This document shows, in pieces, positions 50,401 through 54,957 of a stretch of DNA of 64,000 nucleotides. Made by a program: the position numbers and the translations under genes. The DNA lies in contig OZ020308.1 in NCBI GenBank assembly GCA_963971305.1, forward strand, positions 29,479,275 to 29,543,274, written 5' to 3'. This DNA comes from Arcuatula senhousia (taxonomy: Eukaryota > Mollusca > Bivalvia > Mytilida > Mytilidae). Position 1 is the first letter of the stretch, and every line of letters starts with the position of its first letter. The notes below the pieces were generated by a model. The model was not told where the DNA came from. It saw nothing but the letters and a program-made list of their open reading frames with translations, and ran no database searches.

Positions 50401-52836
50401 GACATTAAAAAATTACTTATACAAAATCATCCATATGTTGGTAATTCTTGTTTGGAAGGCCAGATCAAACCTGTAACACAACAGAACCAACAACTTATTA
50501 ATGGGACTTAATTTCTTATATATATGATATAATCATCTCAATATAATATAAGACTGATATTGTATAAATAATTGGTTTTGTTTTGCTAGGTTTACAACTA
50601 GCTGAGATCTCCACAATGCCTAAGGCTGTCCTAGACAATGCCAGAGAAGTGGCCAAGAAAATTGCCTCAGAAAAACAGGTAAAATAAACAAAATGAAATA
50701 GAAAATAGATATGGTAGAGTACAGCTGCTAACTGGGACGTGTGTTATGTTTTACAGTATGACATCAAGTCTTTGTACTGCAAATAACATTTGATGATCAA
50801 ACAGGGTGTGAGCTGGATTCAAACCAATACCTCTGCAGCACCTGTCACCTAGCAGTTTCCAGTCTATCAAGGATTCCTAGACAATCTCAAATTCAGCTCA
50901 CACCAAGTTTTATATTCTTTGCCTCGAAGAAGTTAATTGGATTTATTTTGGCAATTGTCCGGAAAAAAATCTTGGAATTAAATTGAATGGTGCATTGGGC
51001 ATGTAAAAAAAGGTTTTTATAAGTGTTTCCTCAGCTAGTCTTTATCAAAGCCTTTTGATTTATTGTTTGAAGCATTTGAATGGGGGTCCATAGTGGGATT
51101 CTTTTAAGTTCTTGATTTAGTTCCATATCTTTGATACAACTTGTTGGGGATCATTGATATATCATCTGTGGCTCATTAAACACATTTTCTAGTTTAGAAG
51201 CCAATTTTTTAATGGATTTCAGGGAGTTTTCACAGTTTTCTCAACAACAACACAGCCACTTGATATTTGGTTTTCAGCATCAGGGTGGGAGTCCTATTGT
51301 ATATGTGGAAATTGATTTCAAGCCTGTCCCTCACCTACTCTCTGTTTAATGGAATCTAGCCATTTATGACTTTGACAAATTTTATAGTCTGTTTTGTGTT
51401 GGTCTATTTCTTCTGGGTCTCGTTCTTTCTTATCCTACACAATCCCTGGTAGCAACAAAATCGTCTATAGATTTCTATAAACTTCTTAATTGATTTTTAA
51501 AATTTTTTTAGATTTGTGCTTTGAACACATTATATTCCTGCTATTAAAATGTTTGACATGAATGAAATTTCAAAGTTTCAAATTATCTTGCAAATGATAC
51601 CATAATCAATATTGCTTAAAATGATTTTATTGAAAGCATTGTTTGTTTGTTTTCAGTTGTATGCACTTGGCTTATCAATGGTAACTGTTTTTGTCCCCTG
51701 CCGCAACGCAGAGCGGGGACATAGAAATGCCGGGCGTCCGTCCGTCAATCCGTCCGTCCATCCATCTTTTCGTCCGTCCGTCACACTTTTTGCAAGCGCT
51801 CTCAAGGCTACAAATTTTGTAGGATTTTCATGAAATTTATACTAAATGTTTATATCACTATTACCTTGGACAAGTTCGAAAATCAGCATTTTTCAATAAT
51901 TTTTGTTGGAGTTATGGGACTTTGACCATAAAAACGACTCTGTTTTATTGCAAAACAGACCTTGTAAGCACTCTCATCCCTACAGATGTTGACAGATTTT
52001 CATGAAATTTATACCAAATGTTTATATCACTAATACATTGGACAAGTTCGAAAATCAGCATTTTTCAATAATTTTTGTAGGAGTTAAGGGACTTTGACCA
52101 TATAAACAACTCTTTTTTTTTTGCAAAACAGACCATGTAAGCACTCTCATCCCTACAGATGTTGACAGATTTTCATGAAATTTTTACCAAATATTTTTAT
52201 CACTAATACCTTGGTCAAGTTCGACAATCCACATTTTTAGATAATTTTTGTAGGAGTTAGGGGACTTTGACCATTAAAATGACTCTATTTTTTTGCAAAA
52301 CATACCTTGTAAGCGCTCTCATCCCTTAACAAATGTTGACAGATTTTCATGAAATTTATACCAAATGTTTATATCACGAGTTCCTTGGTCAAGTTCGAAA
52401 ATCAGCATTATTTGATAATTTTTTAGGAGTTATACGAATTTGACCATAAAAACCACTTTGTTTTTTTGCAAAATAGACCTTGTAAGAGGTCTCGTCCCTT
52501 ACTAACAGATGTGGACAGATTTTCATGAAATTTATACCAAATGTTTATATAACTAATACCTTGGTCAAGTAAAAAAATCAGCTGTGTTCTATAATTTTTG
52601 CTTCACCGGCGGGGGACCCTGGAATTCCATTCTTGTTTTTGTAATTTTTATCTTCATTTATGTCTTTATAGGCTAACCAAGAAATAGAAGGAGAATTAAA
52701 ACAACAGAGAGCTACATTCAAGCTAGCTACAAGACTTGTCCAAGCTGCCAGGAACTCTCGTCTAGACCAGAATGGGTTAAGACTTTACTTAAAGTCTCTG
52801 AAAAAACAATACCTGGACACTATAAACCAAACTTAA
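8365..52836 (+). CDS. MSH4: MSH4, meiotic MutS homologue (24 exons traced, 5' end missing)
   Basis: MSH4 pairs with MSH5 as MutSgamma, a clamp that stabilises recombination intermediates and promotes meiotic crossovers; unlike MSH2/3/6 it lacks the mismatch-reading N-terminal domain. Joining 24 exons with matching phases gives 878 residues (numbered here from the first complete codon). Residues 1-112 are a Ser/Thr-rich tail; the connector domain begins near [15 protein letters not shown]; lever and clamp occupy about 300-590; the ATPase follows, with Walker A GPNMSGKST (631-639) split by an intron, ETNSSTFM (681-688), Walker [10 protein letters not shown] (706-714) and the THF motif (743-745). 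Order and sequence agree throughout with vertebrate MSH4, and the protein ends at 52836 after a helix-turn-helix-like C-terminus. No frameshift or stop was seen, so the gene looks intact. The start codon and first exon or exons were not found; they lie before 8365 or outside the window. Identification is strong; individual splice sites were judged by eye. Confidence 0.95.
8933..9186 (+). CDS. MSH4: MSH4 exon b (Ser/Thr-rich N-terminal tail)
   Basis: Encodes a Ser/Thr/Pro/Arg-rich tail with short repeated TPxxRSSSS-type motifs, ending in SSSVIV, which matches the residues just before the conserved connector domain of vertebrate MSH4. Acceptor tttttcag, donor G/gttagt. The repeated TPAGRSSSS and TPAQRSSSS motifs suggest local duplication. 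Confidence 0.88.
9200..9440 (+). repeat. tRNA-derived SINE
   Basis: The head contains TGGCTGAGTGG (9215-9225), a good Pol III A box as in leucine/serine tRNAs; the body has GGTTTTCTCCGGGTACTCTG, known from bivalve SINEs. Ends in an AAATAAAC-rich tail. The B box is not clear. A 5'-truncated relative lies at about 42195-42320. Confidence 0.6.
9651..9895. mobile_element. hAT-type MITE with 8-bp target duplication
   Basis: Left end TAGTGATGTTCGG, right end ATTGCCCAACACTA. The 8 bases AAATTATG occur directly at 9643-9650 and 9896-9903, the duplication length of hAT transposons. Non-coding, 245 bp. Confidence 0.85.
9997..10281 (+). repeat. Dispersed repeat, copy 2
   Basis: Second copy of the 768-1097 sequence, in the intron between MSH4 exons b and c. 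Confidence 0.6.
10700..10848 (+). CDS. MSH4: MSH4 exon c (connector domain)
   Basis: Encodes [15 protein letters not shown] and VILSQFADT-type sequence, the most diagnostic MSH4 block, showing the first conserved domain. Ends in phase 0 at PVE before gtatgc. Acceptor attttag. Confidence 0.96.
10940..11115. repeat. Dispersed repeat shared with 56150-56300
   Basis: Common words include CTTTTCCAGTGGCA-like and TGGGAGTAAAG-like sequence. Nature unknown. Confidence 0.4.
11576..11699 (+). CDS. MSH4: MSH4 exon d (connector domain)
   Basis: Starts [20 protein letters not shown] and ends [10 protein letters not shown], aligned to the human block around SNTACAVG and QRKYFNETKG. Acceptor ttacag, donor G/gtatgg. 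Confidence 0.95.
12083..12372 (+). pseudogene. Retroelement RT and 3' tail fragment, + strand
   Basis: Plus-strand reading with stops gives [26 protein letters not shown] and then the tail sequence [13 protein letters not shown] also seen at 18636-18829. It is a short 5'-truncated insertion of the same RT family within an MSH4 intron. Confidence 0.6.
12473..12539 (+). CDS. MSH4: MSH4 exon e (connector domain)
   Basis: Encodes [20 protein letters not shown], matching human QLCIAEFSTVLMEVQSK. The last lysine codon is split with the next exon. Acceptor tttttccag, donor AA/gtaaga. Confidence 0.95.
12562..12667 (+). repeat. CGTC-type element, short (ATGCCCC hairpin family)
   Basis: Opens ATGCCCCATCTAGGAAAGTA to GGGGGCAT and closes AGATGGGGCATTTTGTCTTT to ATTCTTGTT; the core is nearly deleted. 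Longer copies start at 45552 and 47575. Confidence 0.65.
13147..13268 (+). CDS. MSH4: MSH4 exon f
   Basis: Encodes [20 protein letters not shown], almost identical to human MSH4, then a segment ending ENTTMI. Acceptor atttgcag, donor G/gtagct. The intron that follows carries a DIRS-like relic. Confidence 0.95.
13278..13355. repeat. Left arm of 78-bp inverted repeat
   Basis: Near-perfect inverted match to 13461-13538, separated by about 105 bases. Contains GTTCCAATCTACCAGAATCA. Part of the DIRS-like relic that begins ten bases after an MSH4 exon. Confidence 0.85.
13461..13538. repeat. Right arm of 78-bp inverted repeat
   Basis: Inverted partner of 13278-13355. The bases that follow (13534-13567) carry a second version of the repeat edge, with CCAATCTACCTATTAGAAT. 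Confidence 0.85.
13690..14105 (-). pseudogene. DIRS-like reverse transcriptase fragment in an MSH4 intron
   Basis: Minus-strand translation shows consecutive RT blocks: [16 protein letters not shown] (about 14060-14000), then, after a frameshift near 13975, [26 protein letters not shown] and the catalytic [18 protein letters not shown] and the YIDD box with following [12 protein letters not shown] are usual for DIRS and related RTs. Only palm-domain sequence remains, and no recombinase is nearby. Inverted repeats lie on both sides (13278-13538 and 14112-14186), so this is a deleted element carrying a stump of its coding region. Confidence 0.8.
14112..14186. repeat. Distal inverted copy of the DIRS-like terminal sequence
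   Basis: Reverse complement of about 13325-13395 (shared GTGAACATTTGGTCACATGA), so the RT stump is enclosed between inverted copies, as expected for inverted terminal repeats. Confidence 0.75.
14600..14743 (+). CDS. MSH4: MSH4 exon g
   Basis: Encodes [20 protein letters not shown] and [19 protein letters not shown], matching the human NHTLFG and NYTKTPGGSRRLRSNILEP blocks at the start of the lever region. Acceptor gttttag, donor G/gtaata. Confidence 0.95.
15480..18450. other. Intronic block of mostly non-repeat sequence
   Basis: No convincing coding region. Contains an approximate duplication with GCATTTTCATTCTTTTAA at about 17185 and 17357, and words shared with 27900-28700 (finding listed). 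Confidence 0.5.
18636..18829 (-). repeat. Retroelement 3' tail
   Basis: Second full-length copy of the 4070-4262 sequence, ending about 25 bases before MSH4 exon h. Confidence 0.75.
18855..19126 (+). CDS. MSH4: MSH4 exon h (lever domain, longest exon)
   Basis: Ninety full codons including [16 protein letters not shown] and [12 protein letters not shown], close to human VQIPKQDTVNAAESKI and YLKHTLELVDPL. Ends in TYYR, phase 0, donor gtgagg. The acceptor ctag lies shortly after a retroelement tail at 18636-18829. Confidence 0.95.
19399..19869 (+). repeat. CGTC-type element (CCCCGCCGC hairpin family)
   Basis: Hairpin 19403-19428 (CCCCCGCCGC paired with GCGGAGCGGGG), a short GTCCGTCCGTGTGTCCGTC tract, two units of about 165 bases (TCCTAGGGTTCTGAAATTTT) and closing GGCGGGGGACCTGGAATCTG then TTCTTGTTT. 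Confidence 0.78.
19870..20080 (-). mobile_element. MITE (CCACAGTA family)
   Basis: Copy of the 52853-53064 element in reverse, ending AAATGAATCCACAGTA. Internal words such as GAGCCACAAATTTAAGAA are shared. Confidence 0.6.
20692..20811 (+). CDS. MSH4: MSH4 exon i
   Basis: Encodes [20 protein letters not shown] and [12 protein letters not shown], matching human LNMRTQKCYAVR. In and out phase 0. Acceptor tttttag, donor gtagat. Confidence 0.95.
21110..21122 (+). CDS. MSH4: MSH4 exon j, 13-nt microexon
   Basis: CCAAATATAAATG between ttttttcag and gtaagt supplies PNIN plus the first base of Gly, exactly filling the position of human SNINE between the neighbouring exons. Without it both the residues and the phase are lost. 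Confidence 0.85.
21384..21790 (+). repeat. Repeat family with CCGGATTTCAC hairpin
   Basis: Hairpin 21391-21417 (CCGGATTTCAC paired with GTGAAAAATCCGG), then two units with CAGTTTTCTCAGCAACTACT and CTACTTCCTGTTTA. Further copies: 26071-26308, 31822-32095; fragments at 10440-10620, 44840-44990 and 51220-51390. Confidence 0.65.
22817..22870 (+). CDS. MSH4: MSH4 exon k
   Basis: Encodes [17 protein letters not shown], corresponding to human FLDIARRTYTEIVDDIAG. Acceptor atttttag, donor G/gtatgg. Confidence 0.94.
24224..24690. mobile_element. CCACAGTA-family MITE split by another MITE
   Basis: Its two halves lie on each side of the TA-bounded element at 24337-24669; the right half ends GATTCCACAGTAAATG. 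Confidence 0.55.
24337..24669. mobile_element. TA-flanked MITE with long inverted ends
   Basis: Inverted ends of about 36 bp (TACAACCCGTCCGATTTAAC at left) with further inverted matches inside. TA at both ends suggests a Tc1/mariner-type origin. 333 bp, non-coding. Confidence 0.85.
24749..24921 (+). CDS. MSH4: MSH4 exon l (clamp domain)
   Basis: Encodes [27 protein letters not shown] and [16 protein letters not shown], matching human [20 protein letters not shown] and the KNSYSFTSADL block. Ends in phase 0 with donor gtaaga. The last part of this exon and its donor recur in degenerate tandem form in the next intron. Confidence 0.95.
24866..25935 (+). repeat. Degenerate tandem array derived from the end of MSH4 exon l
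   Basis: The exon words AAAGTTACCAAGCATAAAAA and CCCTTAGTTTTACTTG recur in altered form about every 90 bases, beginning near 25113, 25208, 25288, 25393, 25479, 25568, 25665, 25763 and 25850, with two weaker units before them. The first unit is the exon itself (24871-24921 with donor). At 25719-25730 a unit even repeats the donor GTTTGGTAAGAA. It looks like an exon-plus-donor segment that was tandemly amplified and then decayed. Confidence 0.8.
26071..26308 (+). repeat. Repeat family with GGAAATCACT hairpin, copy 2
   Basis: One unit, same family as 21384-21790; the hAT-like element at 26316 begins at its end. Confidence 0.6.
26316..27100. mobile_element. hAT-like non-autonomous element
   Basis: Ends CAGTGTTCAATCTAGA and its exact complement TCTAGATTGAACACTG, with ATCTTCA directly at both sides (26309-26315, 27101-27107). 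785 bp, no transposase recognised. Confidence 0.78.
27900..28080. repeat. Three degenerate copies of a 55-60 bp motif
   Basis: Each copy contains ACAGGGG and TTTCTGTGTAT or TTTCCTGTGTAT. A single copy is present at about 17655-17695. Confidence 0.6.
28984..29011. repeat. Perfect 28-bp palindrome centred on TGACGTCA
   Basis: Left half ATTGGAGATGTGAC is followed by its exact complement. The centre is the full cAMP-response-element sequence. Confidence 0.9.
29224..29236 (+). CDS. MSH4: MSH4 exon m, 13-nt microexon
   Basis: ATTAAGTACAATG between ttttag and gtgaga supplies IKYN plus one base of Asp, matching human LIKMNE at this point. Same length and same phase pattern (0 to 1) as the microexon at 21110. 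Confidence 0.82.
29423..29999. mobile_element. MITE-like element with GGACAAGGTA ends, copy 2
   Basis: Same family as 6529-7101; ends GGACAAGGTATGATAAGGGC and CTCTTATCCTATCTTGTCC. Confidence 0.7.
30300..31290 (+). repeat. GGCGAGAC-family element with 182-bp satellite core
   Basis: Opens with hairpin TCTCGCCTGCGAC to GTCGCGGAAGGCGAGA (30300-30333), a GGCGGCGGC tract, then about five units of 182 bases (GCTAGGCATCTGATATTTGG, CAACTGTCACCATGCCGTGT), and closes GCCGGCAGGCGAGACATA to ACACTTGTTTT. Confidence 0.8.
31326..31472. mobile_element. MITE with CCAGTTTCATAAAAC ends
   Basis: Left GGCTCCAGTTTCATAAAAC, right GTTTTATGAAACTGGGGCC; about 45 bp of inverted match in 147 bp. Confidence 0.78.
31551..31596 (+). 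CDS. MSH4: MSH4 exon n
   Basis: Encodes [14 protein letters not shown], matching human CQESLREIYHMTY. Acceptor ttttttcag, donor AT/gtaagt. Confidence 0.93.
31822..32095 (+). repeat. Repeat family with AGATTTCACC hairpin, copy 3
   Basis: Decayed hairpin CAGATTTCACCATATGAAAA, then the usual CATCAGCATGGGGTCCCAT and CACCTACTTCCTGTT words. Confidence 0.55.
32097..32340 (+). repeat. CGTC-type relative (ACGACTGCAA hairpin) with GTT microsatellite
   Basis: Hairpin TATACGACTGCAA to TTGCAGACGTATA (32097-32127), then a GTT repeat at about 32140-32162. The end is unclear. Longer relative at 42344-43380. Confidence 0.6.
32374..32498 (+). CDS. MSH4: MSH4 exon o
   Basis: Encodes [20 protein letters not shown] and [15 protein letters not shown], close to human HCLYKLSDTVSMLDMLLSF. 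Acceptor attttag, donor G/gtaaat. Confidence 0.95.
32635..32696. repeat. 62-nt near-perfect palindrome
   Basis: Arms GGAATAAGGACAACAACATC and its complement, with a central GGATTTGCAAATCC palindrome; one mismatched pair in all. Confidence 0.9.
33040..33195 (-). mobile_element. Partial CCACAGTA-family MITE
   Basis: Shares ACCACAAATTTAAGAATCCA and GGTACCCACAAAAATAAGTG with 19870-20080. Confidence 0.5.
33398..33492 (+). CDS. MSH4: MSH4 exon p (start of ATPase domain)
   Basis: Encodes [20 protein letters not shown], nearly identical to human MSH4, then [11 protein letters not shown]. Acceptor cttacag, donor gtaggt, phase 0. Confidence 0.95.
33631..33802. mobile_element. MITE with TACTGTAAAC ends, copy 2
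   Basis: Left TACTGTAAACTGGGAAATTT, right TGGTTTACAGTA; related to 2472-2666. Shares its last TA with the next element. Confidence 0.7.
33801..35118. mobile_element. Pogo-like non-autonomous element
   Basis: Inverted ends TACAGTAGACTCC and GGAGTCTACTGTA; ATATCCGATT words recur near both ends. TA flanks and the CAGT start suggest the Tc1/mariner-pogo group. 1318 bp with no transposase recognised. Confidence 0.75.
35451..35498 (+). CDS. MSH4: MSH4 exon q (first half of Walker A)
   Basis: Sixteen codons ending FIIITGPNM, the front half of the Walker A loop; the intron splits GPNM from SGKST. Acceptor ctctacag, donor gtaaat. Confidence 0.95.
36027..36421. mobile_element. Foldback element with about 100-bp inverted ends
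   Basis: Left AGCTTTGGATTTTTATTCC is complementary to right GGAATAAAAATCCGAAGCT, and the inner parts (GGCATACAGACAGGACAAGT) also pair. Confidence 0.75.
36470..36690 (-). repeat. Retroelement 3' tail
   Basis: Shares GAGTGAACTCAGGTGCTC and flanking words with tails at 4070-4262, 18636-18829, 44440-44600 and 60970-61170. It continues directly from the RT fragment upstream on the minus strand. Confidence 0.7.
36690..37110 (-). pseudogene. Retroelement RT C-terminal fragment
   Basis: A 115-residue minus frame reads [46 protein letters not shown] and [13 protein letters not shown], a recurrent C-terminal region of the same invertebrate RT family as 58555-59085. It is followed in coding sense by the non-coding tail at 36470-36690, so this is a 5'-truncated insertion in an MSH4 intron. 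Penelope-like affiliation is inferred only. Confidence 0.7.
37630..39382 (+). repeat. CGTC-type element (CCTGCGTCGCC hairpin family)
   Basis: Hairpin 37632-37657 (CCTGCGTCGCC to GGCGAAAGCAGG), CGTCCGTCTGTC tract, units with GGGGCCAAAAAAGCGACTTT, closing GACATCGATTGGTCTTGTTT. A second element interrupts it at 38177-38866. Confidence 0.75.
38177..38866 (+). repeat. CGTC-type element (CCGACCACG hairpin family), nested
   Basis: Hairpin CCGACCACGTATGTGGATCGG (shortened) near 38182-38204, CCGT tract, three to four units of about 150 bases (GTTAAGTTCTTGGTTAAGGT), closing ACACATTTTCTAG. The host units on each side fit together without it. Confidence 0.75.
40276..40443 (+). CDS. MSH4: MSH4 exon r (second half of Walker A, ETNSSTFM)
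   Basis: Starts [20 protein letters not shown] and runs through [17 protein letters not shown] to [10 protein letters not shown]. The donor chosen, gttaat after GAG, is weak but keeps two residues (VE) that align with human KE; the alternative gtggag six bases earlier would drop them. Confidence 0.95.
40730..41400 (+). repeat. CGTC-type relative, decayed
   Basis: Begins near words like the AGCTCACC-family end and contains diverged units (AGCTACATACCAAATATCAA); it closes CCCTTCGCAACTTAATTGCA then GGGGTATAATAAG. Confidence 0.45.
41418..41490 (+). CDS. MSH4: MSH4 exon s (Walker B)
   Basis: Encodes [14 protein letters not shown] then LIIIDELGR; the Asp-Glu pair is the Walker B acid needed for ATP hydrolysis. 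Acceptor attttag, donor G/gtaaag. Confidence 0.96.
42195..42320 (+). repeat. Truncated SINE copy
   Basis: Matches the body of the 9200-9440 SINE (GTGGTTTTCGCTGGATACTC, CACCATTAAAAC) without the tRNA-like head. Confidence 0.5.
42344..43380 (+). repeat. CGTC-type element (ACGACCGCAAAT hairpin family)
   Basis: Hairpin 42344-42382 (TATACGACCGCAAAT to ATTTGCGGACGTATA), a GTCGTCGTCGT tract, several units of about 120-170 bases with GGGGCCAAAAGGGG, closing GTCGTATCATGCTGC to AAGCTTTTTATT. Confidence 0.75.
43423..43487 (+). CDS. MSH4: MSH4 exon t
   Basis: Encodes [20 protein letters not shown], matching human [20 protein letters not shown]. It begins about 40 bases after the end of a CGTC-type repeat element. 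Acceptor atgttag, donor gtaatt. Confidence 0.95.
44053..44123 (+). CDS. MSH4: MSH4 exon u (THF motif)
   Basis: Encodes [20 protein letters not shown], matching human [20 protein letters not shown]. Acceptor tttcag, donor AA/gtaagt. Confidence 0.95.
44440..44600 (-). repeat. Diverged retroelement 3' tail
   Basis: Weak copy of the same tail, recognised by AACAAACCACATAATAACA and GTTGAAACAAGAGGC. A further scrap lies at 43880-43990. Confidence 0.45.
45075..45178 (+). CDS. MSH4: MSH4 exon v
   Basis: Encodes [14 protein letters not shown], then ILYTYKLSKG-like sequence ([18 protein letters not shown]). The acceptor gattgtag is preferred to the ttcag thirteen bases later because it restores the split Asn codon and the length. 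Donor G/gtattc. Confidence 0.9.
45552..47570 (+). repeat. CGTC-type element (ATGCCCC hairpin family)
   Basis: Hairpin 45555-45583, CGTCCGTCCGTCC tract, units of about 145 bases (GATGCTAAGCACAATGCATG), closing AGATGGGGCATTATGTCTTT to ATTCTTGTTTTC. Interrupted by the element at 46255-47310. An isolated end of this family lies at 45340-45400, a further copy at 47575-48130, and fragments at 20215-20290 and 35290-35400. Confidence 0.75.
46255..47310 (+). repeat. AGCTCACC-family element, nested
   Basis: Hairpin 46255-46287 (TAGCTCACCTGGACC to GGTCCATGTGAGCTA), a TCGTCGTCGTC tract, four units with GAGAAAAGCTGTTGCTTGCT, closing GGTGAGCGATTCAGGCTTCT then GGGAGCCTCTT. Confidence 0.8.
48237..49736 (+). 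repeat. AGCTCACC-family element with 491-bp tandem core
   Basis: Hairpin 48237-48269, CGTCCGTCC tract, three near-identical units spaced about 491 bases (CTGAAACCAC at 48351, 48842 and 49334) plus a shortened fourth, closing GGGAGCCTCTAGT. The high unit similarity points to recent amplification. Confidence 0.85.
49737..50390 (-). repeat. Two tandem retroelement tails (MKVDPEKCF family)
   Basis: Two direct copies of about 250 bases start at 49737 and 50132. Minus-strand reading gives [20 protein letters not shown]. Related scraps lie at 16390-16460 and 48125-48236. The element is unassigned; the repeated coding-like tail suggests the 3' end of a retroelement. Confidence 0.5.
50590..50678 (+). 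CDS. MSH4: MSH4 exon w
   Basis: Encodes [20 protein letters not shown] and KKIASEKQ, matching human [20 protein letters not shown]. Acceptor ttgctag, donor gtaaaa, phase 0. Confidence 0.94.
51690..52638 (+). repeat. CGTC-type element (CCCCTGCCGC hairpin family)
   Basis: Hairpin 51694-51719, CGTCCGTCC tract, five units of about 160-175 bases (GACAGATTTTCATGAAATTT), closing GGCGGGGGACCCTGGAATTC and ATTCTTGTTTTT. Same family as 19399-19869. Ends just before the last MSH4 exon. Confidence 0.78.
52672..52836 (+). CDS. MSH4: MSH4 exon x (last coding exon and stop)
   Basis: Encodes [20 protein letters not shown] and [15 protein letters not shown], matching human [20 protein letters not shown], and ends at TAA (52834-52836). 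It starts about 35 bases after a CGTC-type repeat. No canonical AATAAA follows closely; a MITE begins 17 bases downstream. Confidence 0.95.
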   Translation, partial: ANQEIEGELKQQRATFKLATRLVQAARNSRLDQNGLRLYLKSLKKQYLDTINQT

Positions 52837-52852
52837 AATATTATTACATGTA

Positions 52853-53064
52853 TATTGTGAATTCATTTATTTTCGTGGGTACCAATTTTGGTGGTTTAGT
52901 GAAAAAGGATCAGTCCGTGGATTCTTAAATTCGTGGCTCTGAAGTCTCCAACATATAGATCAATGTTAAATTTCCTTTTCGTGGTGTATCAAATTCCATG
53001 GGTTAATGCCAGCCACGAAAACCACGAAAATTGATACCCCACGAATAATAGTGTAACCACAGTA
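52853..53064 (+). mobile_element. MITE directly after the MSH4 stop codon
   Basis: Left end TATTGTGAATTCATTTATTT, right end ACTATTATTCGTGGGG in complement, ending CCACAGTA. It starts 17 bases after the stop codon, so it probably forms much of the 3'UTR. Confidence 0.72.
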
Positions 53065-53173
53065 TTTTGAAAGTCTTTATTTTTGTGTGTTGCCTGTACA
53101 TGTATAATTAACTTAAGTCCTCATAATTTGTTTATTTGTTATTTCTTGTTGATTGCTTTGATCCTGCCTTTTT

Positions 53174-53665
53174 ATTAGCTCACCTGGCCAAAGGCCATGT
53201 GAGCTTATGCCATTACAATGCGTTTGTCCTCGTCTGTCGTTGTCCATCGTCCGTTAACAATTTCAAAATCTTTTCCTCTGAAACCACTAAACCAATTCGA
53301 CTGAAACTTTGCAGGAATGGTATATGACATGATTCGATAAAAAACATGGCTGCTGTTACTAAAAATAGAACATAGGGTAAAACCACTTAAAATGACTTAT
53401 AACTCAGCAACCATAACAGACAGAAAAAATCTGAAGGTTCTTAAGCTCTTCAGAATGTAAAGCTCTACAAAAGACTCCATCAGGTTGAAGTTGTCAGAGG
53501 AACCCTTATAGGAGTTATGGCCCTTTAAAGGTCAAAAATAGCATTTTTAGCTCACCTGACCCAAAGGGTCGTGTGAGGTATTGTCATCGTTAAGCGTCCG
53601 TCGTCCGTCCATCCGTTAACTTTTCTTTAAACATCTTCTTCCCTGAAACCACTGATGGGATTGCT
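53174..53665 (+). repeat. Two AGCTCACC-family fragments
   Basis: One starts with hairpin TAGCTCACCTGGCC to GGCCATGTGAGCTTA (about 53176-53206); a second starts at 53548 with TAGCTCACCTGACCC and is cut off near 53665. Confidence 0.7.
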
Positions 53666-54029
53666 TTATTGCACTGGAGAGCTCCAGTCTCTCCATTGTA
53701 AGACCCAGGTAGGAAATGGAGAGGTCACATGATGACAATGGCGGACTTAGACAAAAAATATATCAAATGTGTTCTGTGCAACACTATATAAGTGAATGAA
53801 GAGTTTTTTTATGAGACATGCATACATCTTTGCATATAATTAACATTTATATAATATTTTAAGAAATATAAAAAGTAATAGAAAATCTGCTGTTAAATAG
53901 TCCTGGAGTGATCCACAATCATTGCAAAAAATACAGGATTATCCAGTAGTACTCCACTTTTGTTTGATTGCACACCACTGCTGGAACACTGCTGAAGTGA
54001 TCCAGAAGGTAGCAAACAAATACACCCAG

Positions 54030-54957
54030 ACTGTGAACTCAGGTTTTTTTTTGAGGCTGTAAACTTTTTTGTAAGACTTTTGTTGACGTTGAATTGCTTG
54101 AAAAGTATAATAGCTAGGCATCTGATATTTGGTATACAGACAGTTCAGGTTATGGTCTACGCAATTGTCACCATGCCGTGTGAAGCTGTCCCCATTTTCA
54201 CGCTCCAGTGACTGTGAACTAAGGTCTTTTTTAAGGCTGTAAACTTTTTTGTAAAACTTTTGTGGACGATGAATTGCTGGAAAAGTATAATAGTTAGGCA
54301 TCTGATATTTGGTATACAGTCAGTATAGGTTATGGTCTACGCAACTGTCACCATGCCTTGTGACCTTGACCCCATTTTCACGCTCCAGTGACTTTGTGAA
54401 CTTAGGTCTTTTTTCAGGCTGTAAACTTTTTTGTAAGATTATTATGGACGATGAATTGCTGGGAAAGTATAATAGTTAGGCATCTGATATTTGGTATACA
54501 GACAGTTCAGGTTATTGACTACGCAACTGTCACCATGCCGTGTTACCTTGACCCCATTTCACGCTTCAGTGACTCTGTGAACTTAGGTCTTTTTCAGGTA
54601 GAAAACTTTTTGTAAGACTTGTGGACAATGAATTGCTTGTATAATAAGTATAATAGCTAGGCATCTGATATTGGGTATACAGACAGTTGAGGTTATGGTT
54701 AACGTAACTGTCTCCATGCCATGTGACCATGACCCCATTTTTAGGGTCCAGTGACTGTGAACTTAGGTCTTTTTTTCAGGCAGAAAACTTTTTGTAATAC
54801 ATGTGTGGACAATGAATTGCTTGAAAAGTATAATAGCTAGGCATCTGATACTGGTTATACAGACACAATTTGTGTTTATATCAAGAAATGAAAGCTTAGG
54901 TGGTTGATCTTAGTGATGGTGCCGGCAGGCGAGACAAACTTGTAGTGTCCACACTTG
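54030..54957 (+). repeat. GGCGAGAC-family element, 5'-truncated
   Basis: Same 182-base units as 30300-31290 and the same closing GCCGGCAGGCGAGACAAAC; the opening hairpin is missing. Confidence 0.75.

Noticed and set aside
53939..54301. 120-codon minus-strand frame with internal repeats
   Set aside because: It is a translation of the 182-bp satellite.
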